Assembly (NCBI RefSeq): GCF_002871005.1
Contig: NZ_PHSN01000024.1
Location: forward strand, 44,972 to 108,971
DNA: 64,000 nt
Direction of reading: 5' to 3'
Origin: Acidimangrovimonas sediminis
Lineage (GTDB): Bacteria; Pseudomonadota; Alphaproteobacteria; Rhodobacterales; Rhodobacteraceae
Shown here: positions 57,649 to 64,000 of the stretch, one piece after another
How the letters are laid out: each line of letters begins with the position of its first letter
Position numbering within the stretch: the stretch's first letter is position 1
Made by a program: the position numbers and the translations under genes
Notes under the pieces: model-generated
What the model was told of the DNA's origin: nothing
What the model saw: the letters and a program-made list of their open reading frames with translations, nothing else
The model's database searches: none

Positions 57649-59034
57649 ATGCCCGAACTGCCCAAGACCCTGACCGACGCCCTCGGCGCGCTGCTGGGTG
57701 CGCGCTTCTCGCGCTCCCCCTCCGACCGTGACCTGCATGGCCGAAACGAGACCCATTTCCCCCCCGCCCCGCCCGATGCCGTGGCCTACCCCGAAACGAC
57801 CGAGGAGGTCGCCGCCATCGTCCGCGCCTGCGCCGCGGCACGGGTGCCGGTGATCGGCTGGGGCACAGGCACCTCGCTGGAAGGTCACGCGCTGGCGGTG
57901 GAGGGCGGCGTGACCGTCGATTTCAGCCGCATGAACAGGGTGATCGAGATCCTTCCCGAGGACATGATCGCCCGGGTGCAGCCCGGCCTCACACGCACCG
58001 GCCTGAACACCGAGCTGCGTGCCACGGGCCTCATGTTCCCGGTCGACCCCGGGGCCGATGCCTCCCTCGGGGGCATGGCGGCCACGCGCGCCTCGGGCAC
58101 CACGGCGGTGCGCTACGGCACGATGCGCGACAACGTGCTGGGGCTCGAGGTGGTGCTGGCCGACGGGCGGGTGATCCGCACCGGTTCCATGGCGCCGAAA
58201 TCCTCGGCCGGCTATGACCTGACCGGGCTGATCGTGGGCTCCGAGGGGACGCTGGGCCTGATCACCGAGATCACGCTGCGCCTGCATGGCCAGCCCGAGG
58301 CGGTCTCGGCCGGGATCTGCGCCTTCGAGGCGATGGCGCCCGCGGTCGAGGCGGTGATCGCGACGATCCAGTCGGGCATACAGGTCGCCCGGATCGAGTT
58401 CGTCGACGGCGCCACGGTTGCGGCCTTCAACGCCCAATCCGGCGCCGCGATGCCCGAGCAGCCGCACCTTCTGGTGGAATTCAACGGCTCCGAGGCCGGC
58501 GTCGCCGAGCAGGCCGCCCGCTTCGGCGAGATCGTCGAGGAGTTCGGCGGCGGCCCGTTCCAGTGGGCGCAGGCGGCCGAGGACCGGTCGCGCCTGTGGA
58601 AGATGCGCCACGAGGCCTACCATTCGATCCTGCGCCAGCGGCCTGGCGCCACCGCCTGGGTCACCGATGTCTGCGTGCCGATATCGCGCCTGGCCGAGGC
58701 GGTCGAGGAGACCGCGGCGGAGATCGCCGCTGGGCCGATCCCCGGGCCGATCCTGGGCCATGTGGGCGACGGCAACTTCCATGCCATCTTGCTGGTCATG
58801 CCCGACGATCCCGCCGAAATCTCCGCCGCCAAGCGGCTTGCCGCCAGCCTGGCCGAAAGGGCGCTTCGTCTGGGTGGCACCGTGACCGGAGAGCATGGTA
58901 TCGGCATAGGCAAACTGGGCTACATGGAGCGCGAGCATGGCGGGGGCTGGGACGTGATGGGCGAAATCAAGCGGGCACTCGATCCGCTGAACCTGATGAA
59001 CCCCGGCAAGATGGTGCCGACCAATGCCGGTTGA
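57649..59034 (+). CDS. FAD-linked oxidase (D-lactate dehydrogenase type)
   Basis: 461-residue FAD-dependent 2-hydroxyacid oxidoreductase (GlcD/LDHD group). The FAD-binding PCMH domain shows VPVIGWGTGTSLEGHALAVE, VDPGADASLGGMAATRASGT and GLIVGSEGTLGLITEITLRL. The C-terminal domain has ILGHVGDGNFHAILL and GTVTGEHGIGIGKLGYMERE. The substrate is probably D-lactate or a similar 2-hydroxyacid. It overlaps the next gene by 11 bases. Confidence 0.9.
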   Translation: MPELPKTLTDALGALLGARFSRSPSDRDLHGRNETHFPPAPPDAVAYPETTEEVAAIVRACAAARVPVIGWGTGTSLEGHALAVEGGVTVDFSRMNRVIEILPEDMIARVQPGLTRTGLNTELRATGLMFPVDPGADASLGGMAATRASGTTAVRYGTMRDNVLGLEVVLADGRVIRTGSMAPKSSAGYDLTGLIVGSEGTLGLITEITLRLHGQPEAVSAGICAFEAMAPAVEAVIATIQSGIQVARIEFVDGATVAAFNAQSGAAMPEQPHLLVEFNGSEAGVAEQAARFGEIVEEFGGGPFQWAQAAEDRSRLWKMRHEAYHSILRQRPGATAWVTDVCVPISRLAEAVEETAAEIAAGPIPGPILGHVGDGNFHAILLVMPDDPAEISAAKRLAASLAERALRLGGTVTGEHGIGIGKLGYMEREHGGGWDVMGEIKRALDPLNLMNPGKMVPTNAG

Positions 59035-59419
59035 AGCACCCGAGGTCTTCGCCCGCGCCTTCTCACAGGCGTGGCTGGCTCATGACGTGCCGGCGCTGGC
59101 CACGCTGTTTTCCGAGGACGCGGATTTCCTGACGCTGACCGGCGACTGGTGCGAGGGCCGCCAGGCCATCGCCCGCACCCTGACGGGAGAGCTGAAAGGC
59201 GCCTTCGCCAAGGCGCGGCTGGTCACCGGGCGATCGAAGATGCGCATCCTCGGCAAGGAGGCGGCGATCCTCCACCAGCGCTTCGTCCTGTCGGGGGTTC
59301 TGAACGCCGACGGCTCCGACGCGGGGCGGATCGCGACGATCCTGATGGCGGTGGTGACCAAGGCGCCGGGCGGCGGCTGGCAGGCGGTTTCCGCCCAGTT
59401 CGCGGTCGAGGAGAGCTGA
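59024..59419 (+). CDS. NTF2-like (SnoaL/DUF4440) protein
   Basis: 131-residue cone-shaped alpha+beta barrel protein of the NTF2-like superfamily. FARAFSQAWLAHDVPALATL, FSEDADFLTLTGDWCEGRQA and ILHQRFVLSGV are typical. It could be an enzyme, a ligand-binding protein or a polyketide cyclase relative; no active site can be assigned. The start overlaps the FAD oxidase end by 11 bases, so it is probably co-expressed. Confidence 0.82.
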   Translation: MPVEAPEVFARAFSQAWLAHDVPALATLFSEDADFLTLTGDWCEGRQAIARTLTGELKGAFAKARLVTGRSKMRILGKEAAILHQRFVLSGVLNADGSDAGRIATILMAVVTKAPGGGWQAVSAQFAVEES

Positions 59420-59490
59420 AGGGAGGCCTCGGGCCCGCCGATTTCGCCTGGACGGCGCACCGAGGGTCGGGAGGGGGCCGTCTGCCCCGC

Positions 59491-59514
59491 CGCCATTCTC
59501 CTTGGAGAATGGCG
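59491..59514. repeat. Perfect 24-base hairpin after the NTF2-like gene
   Basis: CGCCATTCTCC and GGAGAATGGCG form a perfect 11-bp stem around TT. Together with the adjacent dispersed element it lies between convergent genes and may terminate transcription both ways. Confidence 0.8.
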
Positions 59515-59528
59515 CACCAAAAGGAAAG

Positions 59529-59583
59529 CAGGGGGGCCGTCTGCCCCCTGCACCCCCCGAGGATATTTTCGCTCAGAAGAAGA
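59529..59583 (+). repeat. Dispersed palindromic element (forward), before recN end
   Basis: GGGGGGCCGTCTGCCCCCTG, then CACCCCCCGAGGATATTTTC and GCTCAGAAGAAG. It stops at the recN stop codon and lies between convergent genes. Confidence 0.8.
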
Positions 59584-61233
59584 TCAGGTCTTGAGGAGGG
59601 CTCTTGCGGCCTCTCTTGCGGCGTCGGTGATGGTGTCGCCGGCGAGCATGCGGGCGACCTCGTCGACGCGCTCGCGCGGGGAGAGGGGGGTGACCTGCGA
59701 GGTGGTCATGCCGTCGCTCACGGCCTTGGCGACGCGCCAGTGATGGGCGCCGCGGGCGGCGACTTGGGGCGAATGGGTGACGACGAGGACCTGCGCCTCC
59801 TCGGCGAGGCGGGCGAGGCGGCGGCCGACCGCATCCGCCGTGGCGCCGCCGACGCCGCGATCGATCTCGTCGAAGATCATCGTCAGGGCGGTCTGGCCGC
59901 GGGTCAGGCAGACCTTCAGCGCGAGGAGGAAGCGCGACAGCTCGCCGCCCGAGGCGATCTTGTTCAGCGGACCCGCCGGGGCGCCCGGGTTGGTGGCCAC
60001 CGTGAAGGCCACCTGGTCGGCGCCCTCGGGGCCCGGGTCGGCCGACGCGATCTCGGTCGAGAAGCTGGCGCGCTCCATCTTCAGGGGGGCCAGCTCGCCC
60101 GCCATGGCCGCGTCGAGCCGGATGGCGGCGGCCTTGCGGGCCTCGGTCAGGGCGGCGCAGGCGGTGCCATGCGCCTTGCGCGCCGCCTCGGTCGCCTCGC
60201 GCAAGCGGGCGATCTCGGCCTCGCCCCCATCGAGCGCCTCAAGGCGTGCACGCAGATCGGCCGCCAGCGTGCCGAGATCGTCGGGCGCCACGGAATGCTT
60301 GCGGGCCAGGGCGCGGATCGCAAAGAGGCGTTCCTCGACCCGTTCCAGCTCCCCGGGGTCGAAGTCGAGCGCGTCGAGCGTGTCGGCGACGCCCTGCTCG
60401 GCCTCGCCCAGCTCGATCAGGGCACGGTTCAGCGCCTCGAGCGCCGCGTCGAGGCGCCCCTCGGCCCGGTCGGCGACACCTTCGAGCCAGCGCATGGCGT
60501 CGCGCATCGGGCCCTCGGCCCCCTCCGGCCCGAGGGCCTGGTGGGCGCGGCGGATATCCTCGCGGATCTTGCCTGCCGCCTGCATCTCGCGGCGGCGGAT
60601 GTCGAGGATGCCCTCCTCGCCCTGGGCCGGGTCGAGCTTGTCGAGCTCGGCCACCGCGTGGCGCAGGAATTCCTCCTCGGCGCGGACGGCATCCAGCGCC
60701 GCCTCGGCCTTTTCCTGTGCCTTGCGCGCGGTGGCGAGGCGGGACCAGGCCGTCGCGGTATCGGACAGAAGGCCCGCATTGCCCGCGAAATCGTCGAGCA
60801 GGGCGCGGTGGCCGCGCGGGTTCAGGAGGCCGCGGTCGTCATGCTGGCCGTGAAGCTCCACCAGTGTCTCGGAGAGCGCGCGCAGCACCTCGCCGCTGGC
60901 GCGGCGATCGTTGACCCAGGCGGTCTTGCGCCCGTCGGCAGCATTCACCCGGCGCAGGATCAGCTCGTCCCCCGCGGGAAGGCCTGCCTCGTCGAGGACG
61001 GCGCGGGCGGGATGGCCGGCGGGCAGGTCGAAGACCGCCGTGACCTCCCCCTGATCGGCCCCCGTGCGCACAAGCTCCGCCCTGCCCCGCCAGCCGAGAA
61101 CGAAGCCGAGCGCGTCGAGCAGGATGGACTTCCCCGCCCCGGTCTCGCCGGTCAGCACGTTGAGGCCGGGCTGAAAGCCAAGCTCCAGCCGGTCGATGAT
61201 GAGAAGATCGCGGATATCGAGGCTGCGCAGCAT
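59584..61233 (-). CDS. recN: DNA repair protein RecN
   Basis: SMC-like ATPase that helps repair double-strand breaks. The 549-residue protein has Walker A GETGAGKS at 29-36, a long coiled-coil middle (about 150-360, rich in Ala, Arg, Glu) and C-terminal LSRFLLALKVCL, MIFDEIDRGVGG and VVTHSPQVAARG, the signature, Walker B and H-loop. It is in the usual alphaproteobacterial order bamD-recN, on the same strand as lpxC and bamD, though the 72-base gap may hold its own promoter. Confidence 0.95.
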   Translation of the reverse strand: MLRSLDIRDLLIIDRLELGFQPGLNVLTGETGAGKSILLDALGFVLGWRGRAELVRTGADQGEVTAVFDLPAGHPARAVLDEAGLPAGDELILRRVNAADGRKTAWVNDRRASGEVLRALSETLVELHGQHDDRGLLNPRGHRALLDDFAGNAGLLSDTATAWSRLATARKAQEKAEAALDAVRAEEEFLRHAVAELDKLDPAQGEEGILDIRRREMQAAGKIREDIRRAHQALGPEGAEGPMRDAMRWLEGVADRAEGRLDAALEALNRALIELGEAEQGVADTLDALDFDPGELERVEERLFAIRALARKHSVAPDDLGTLAADLRARLEALDGGEAEIARLREATEAARKAHGTACAALTEARKAAAIRLDAAMAGELAPLKMERASFSTEIASADPGPEGADQVAFTVATNPGAPAGPLNKIASGGELSRFLLALKVCLTRGQTALTMIFDEIDRGVGGATADAVGRRLARLAEEAQVLVVTHSPQVAARGAHHWRVAKAVSDGMTTSQVTPLSPRERVDEVARMLAGDTITDAAREAARALLKT

Positions 61234-61305
61234 CTGCGTCGAAACTCCGGTCCGGGCGTGCCGCGGCCCCCGCCCCCGCGACGGGGAGGAACCGCGTCTA
61301 CGCCG

Positions 61306-62151
61306 TCAGAGCCACTTGCCCTGAATCATCTGGCGGTACACTTCGCGCAGCCAGCCCTTGCCCTTCGGCTTCGCCTCCAGCCCGTGGCCCTTCAGCTTGG
61401 CGTAGGCCTCCTTGTAGAACGGGCTGGACTGGAAGTTGTAGCCGAGAATGGCGCCGGCGGTCTGGGCCTCGTTGTCGAGCCCAAGCGCGAGGTAGGCCTC
61501 GACCAGCCGTTCCAGCGCCTCGGGCGTCTGCTCGGTGGTCTGGTAATTCTCGACCACGGTGCGGAAGCGGTTGATCGCGGCGGTGTAGTTCTGACGCTTG
61601 AGGTAGTAGCGCCCGATCTCCATCTCCTTCGCGGCGAGGTGATCGAAGGCGAGGTCGAACTTGAGCATCGCCGACTTGGCGTAGTTGGAATCCGGGTACT
61701 TCTCGATAACGTCACGCAGCGCCTGGAGCGCCTGGAAGGTCAGGCCCTGGTCTCGGCCGACCTCGTCGATCTGGTCGTAATAGCTGAGCGCCAGCAGGTA
61801 CTGCGCATAGGCCGCGTCGTCATCCGCGGGGTAGAAATCGAGGTAGCGCTGCGCCGCGCCGCGCGACTTCTCGTATTGCTTGGAGGCATGGTAGGCGTAG
61901 GCCTCCATGATGATCGCGCGCTTGGCCCATTGCGAATAGGGATAAAGCCGCTCCGCCTCCGAGAAGTAATGCGCCGCGTCCTTGGCCTTGTGCCGGACGT
62001 TCAGCTCATACTCGCCGCGCTGATAGATCTGCTTGGCGGTGTATTGATCGAGCGGGGCGTCCTTGGCCGATTTGCCGCCGCCGCAGGACGCGAGAATCGT
62101 TACCAGCGCACCTGCTCCGATCAGCTTCGCATACGAGATGCCGCCTGCCAT
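61306..62151 (-). CDS. bamD: Outer membrane assembly lipoprotein BamD
   Basis: Lipoprotein of the Bam complex that inserts beta-barrel proteins into the outer membrane. The 281-residue protein has a lipobox ending ILASC with C23 as the lipidated cysteine, then tetratricopeptide-type helices (IYQRGEYELNVRHKAKDAAHY, YPYSQWAKRAIIMEAYAYH, FRTVVENYQTTEQTPEALER). The ATG is chosen because it leaves a normal signal peptide; an upstream start adds 31 basic residues. Confidence 0.95.
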   Translation of the reverse strand: MAGGISYAKLIGAGALVTILASCGGGKSAKDAPLDQYTAKQIYQRGEYELNVRHKAKDAAHYFSEAERLYPYSQWAKRAIIMEAYAYHASKQYEKSRGAAQRYLDFYPADDDAAYAQYLLALSYYDQIDEVGRDQGLTFQALQALRDVIEKYPDSNYAKSAMLKFDLAFDHLAAKEMEIGRYYLKRQNYTAAINRFRTVVENYQTTEQTPEALERLVEAYLALGLDNEAQTAGAILGYNFQSSPFYKEAYAKLKGHGLEAKPKGKGWLREVYRQMIQGKWL

Positions 62152-62270
62152 TTCCGCCTGCCCCTTTACCGATTTCGGGGGCAGACGCGATGACGCAGGG
62201 CCCCTCTTCGACCGTCTGTTAGCACAGAAAAATCCGGGGCGCAAAACGCCTTTGGCAGGGGGATCATGCC

Positions 62271-63191
62271 TTACGCGACGGCCGGGATGTCGAGGCGCGA
62301 GAGGCCGACACCGGGCAGCTTGCAGCCGGTGAAGCTGCCGACCTCGACCAGTCGGAAGGCGCCGGGCGTGGCGAAGAGGGCGTGCAGGAGCTTGTTTGTC
62401 ATGGCGTGGCCCGCACGGTAGCCCGTGTAGCGGCCGAGGATCGGCGCACCGGCCAGCGCAAGGTCCCCCAGTGCGTCGAGCATCTTGTGGCGCACCGGCT
62501 CGTCCGCGTGGCGCAGACCGCCGGGCGTGAGGATCCGATCACCATCGACCACAACTGCGTTCTCGACCGTGCCGCCAAGCGCCAGGCCCTTCTCGCGCAT
62601 CGCGTCGACGTCCGACTGACGGCAGAAGGTGCGGCTGTCGCAGAGCTCGCGCACGAAGGCGCCGTTGGCCATGTTCAGCGTCTTGCGCTGCTGGCCGATC
62701 GCCCCGTCGTCGAAGTCGATGGCGAAGTCGATTTCCAGCATGTCCGACGGCTCCAGCCGCGCCCAGCCGAGGCCGTGCTGGACCTCGACCGTCTTCTCGA
62801 TGCGGAATGCGCGGACCGGCTCGCCCAGCTGGCGGATGCCGCGGGCGAGGAAGGCGTTGACGAACTGCATGGCCGAACCGTCGAGGATCGGAACCTCGGG
62901 GCCATCGATCTCGATCAGCGCATTGTGAATGCCGCAGCCGGCAAGGGCTGCCATGATATGCTCGATGGTCGAGACCTGAACGCCGGCGGCGTTCTCGATC
63001 AGGGTGCACAGGCTCGACGGGACGACGCTGTTCCAGCGCGCCGCAATCATCGGGTCGGTGCCGATCACGTCGGTCCGCTTGAACCAGATGCCGTAGTCGG
63101 CAGAGGCCGGCAGCACGCGCATGCGCACGGGGTTGCCGCCATGCAGGCCGACACCGGTGAAGGTAACTGGCGATTTGAGAGCGTTTTGCAC
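62271..63191 (-). CDS. lpxC: UDP-3-O-acyl-N-acetylglucosamine deacetylase LpxC
   Basis: Zinc deacetylase for the committed step of lipid A synthesis. The 306-residue protein shows LKSPVTFTGVGLHGGNPVRM, STIEHIMAALAGCGIHNALI (zinc His), DGSAMQFVNAFL and VRHKMLDALGDLALAG (zinc His and Asp). I start at a GTG because GAGG lies five bases upstream and the product then begins like other LpxC proteins. An ATG at 63245 would add 18 residues and has no visible RBS. It follows ftsZ, as in other alphaproteobacteria. Confidence 0.93.
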   Translation of the reverse strand: MQNALKSPVTFTGVGLHGGNPVRMRVLPASADYGIWFKRTDVIGTDPMIAARWNSVVPSSLCTLIENAAGVQVSTIEHIMAALAGCGIHNALIEIDGPEVPILDGSAMQFVNAFLARGIRQLGEPVRAFRIEKTVEVQHGLGWARLEPSDMLEIDFAIDFDDGAIGQQRKTLNMANGAFVRELCDSRTFCRQSDVDAMREKGLALGGTVENAVVVDGDRILTPGGLRHADEPVRHKMLDALGDLALAGAPILGRYTGYRAGHAMTNKLLHALFATPGAFRLVEVGSFTGCKLPGVGLSRLDIPAVA

Positions 63192-63295
63192 GACGACCTC
63201 GACTGGTTGCGCGAACTTCTCAAGGCAGTATGCCCGGGTCCGCATCTTGGAATTAGTCGGGGGGTGAGCGCATCACAACTCACTCTTTGCAACGC

Positions 63296-63324
63296 GATGT
63301 AACATAGGCTTCACGCTTTGGCAA
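63296..63324 (-). promoter_or_regulatory. Candidate lpxC promoter
   Basis: On the minus strand TTGCCA (63319-63324) and TACATC (63296-63301) are 17 bases apart, about 105 bases before the LpxC GTG. The -35 is good and the -10 weak. Confidence 0.35.
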
Positions 63325-63476
63325 AACGGCGCCGAAGCTGACCTTCCGCCACGCAACCCACTGAAATCATTCGCTCCATAGCGGCGACAACGATGTCTCA
63401 CGACGTAAATTTGTGAACGGTTTCCCCGCGGTTTCCGTGGCGTCAACGGCCCCGATCACGCCCCCTGAAACAGCCA

Positions 63477-63500
63477 AGGGGCCGGGTTTCCCCGGCCCCT
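63477..63500 (-). terminator. Candidate ftsZ terminator hairpin
   Basis: AGGGGCCGGG and CCCGGCCCCT form a perfect 10-bp stem around TTTC, 74 bases after the ftsZ stop. There is no clear T-run on the minus strand. The rest of the 382-base ftsZ-lpxC gap shows only the candidate promoter. Confidence 0.55.
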
Positions 63501-63573
63501 GTGCGGTGCGTGAGTGGTGATGCGGGCGGTTGCGGGACTGCCCGGCGGGCCCAGTCGGTGGGCCAGGTCGGTG

Positions 63574-64000
63574 TCAGTTGGCCTGACGCCGAAGGAACGC
63601 GGGGATCTCGATGCGCTCTTGCTCGGGATCGTTGTCGTGGTCTTCCTCGAACGCCGTGACCGGCGGTTGCTGGCGCTGCGGCGCGGCTTGGCCCCGCTCG
63701 GGCCCGCGATGCTCGGCGGCGCCCTCGTGGCCGTGGCCGGTCATGCGATTGATCAGCGAGTTGATGCCAAAGCGCGGGCGCTCTGCCTGCTGTGCCCGAG
63801 TCGGGGCGGCAGGCGCCGCGGGGGCGGCCTGCTGCTGCGGCGCGGCGCGGCCGGCGGGCTGCTTGTGCACCGCGGCCGCCAGACGCGCCAGGGCTTCGGG
63901 CGACGGCGTGCCCGGGGTGCGGGCGCGCGGCGCTACGAAGGCGGCGGCATCGTCTTCGACGCTGGGCTGCGGCGCCGGTTGCTGGCGCGGGGCCGGAGCG
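63574..64000 (-). CDS. ftsZ: Cell division protein FtsZ (C-terminal part only)
   Basis: The 3' end of ftsZ; the GTPase domain lies outside the window. The visible 141 residues are a Pro/Ala/Gln-rich linker (FVAPRARTPGTPSPEALARL, then HKQPAGRAAPQQQAAPAAPA) and a FGINSLINRMTG segment. They end in the conserved C-terminal peptide IEIPAFLRRQAN, which binds FtsA and other division proteins. The 5' end is cut by the window. Confidence 0.93.
   Translation of the reverse strand, partial: APAPRQQPAPQPSVEDDAAAFVAPRARTPGTPSPEALARLAAAVHKQPAGRAAPQQQAAPAAPAAPTRAQQAERPRFGINSLINRMTGHGHEGAAEHRGPERGQAAPQRQQPPVTAFEEDHDNDPEQERIEIPAFLRRQAN

Overview
The window is a very GC-rich stretch of chromosome that reads as an alphaproteobacterium of the Rhodobacteraceae. 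The order ftsZ-lpxC-bamD-recN, the hisB-hisH...hisA-hisF-hisE cluster, the bolA/DnaJ-like/cobS...cobT block and two families of GC-rich palindromic intergenic elements all point that way. Most of it is ordinary core and accessory chromosome. I see no prophage, no insertion sequence and no CRISPR array.

Layout. 1-1089: a truncated NtrC-like response regulator. 1475-7754: a translationally coupled glgX-treZ-treY operon that would turn glycogen into trehalose. 8060-12947: a scattered phosphonate set (phnM, a DUF1045 2H-phosphoesterase, a DMT exporter, a PhnF-like GntR regulator, a PHP-domain hydrolase). 13158-18270: PHB depolymerase, a glutathione transferase, an MFS transporter and a glycerate kinase. 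18451-19859: two identical tRNA-Gly(GCC) genes bracketing a DNA/RNA non-specific nuclease whose C-terminus has the form of a bipartite nuclear localisation signal. 19937-20455: an odd protein joining a degenerate receiver domain to an endonuclease III-like iron-sulfur cysteine motif. 20645-25390: histidine biosynthesis with a glutaminase gene inside the cluster. 25511-28366: a CoA-binding protein, a YHS protein, rlmB and tRNA-Tyr(GTA).

28458-34231 is a complete seven-gene Nit1C / MSMEG_0567-0572-type cluster on the minus strand: a DsrE-like protein, a nitrilase, a radical SAM enzyme, an N-acetyltransferase, an AIR-synthase-like protein, a small protein and a flavoprotein. It is read divergently from a MocR-type PLP-dependent regulator, across an AT-rich intergenic region that holds a 10-bp inverted repeat. 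Such clusters are linked in the literature to nitrogen starvation and cyanide/nitrile use, but the full reaction sequence is not established. It is the most coherent little-characterised system here.

35904-48249: a LysR regulator and glutaryl-CoA dehydrogenase, a LysE exporter, pepN, an SDR, a DddQ-like cupin (possible DMSP lyase relative), gatB, small DUF proteins, bolA and a J-domain protein. 48466-54876: cobS and cobT (cobaltochelatase) with an aminopeptidase P. 55092-59419: a CLC channel, an FAD oxidase and small proteins. 59584-64000: recN, bamD, lpxC and the 3' end of ftsZ.

The intergenic DNA is rich in structured elements. One family has a GC hairpin joined to a GGATATTT...CAGAAGAA module and occurs at five loci. 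A second right-hand module shares the same left half. Several other perfect hairpins sit between convergent genes.
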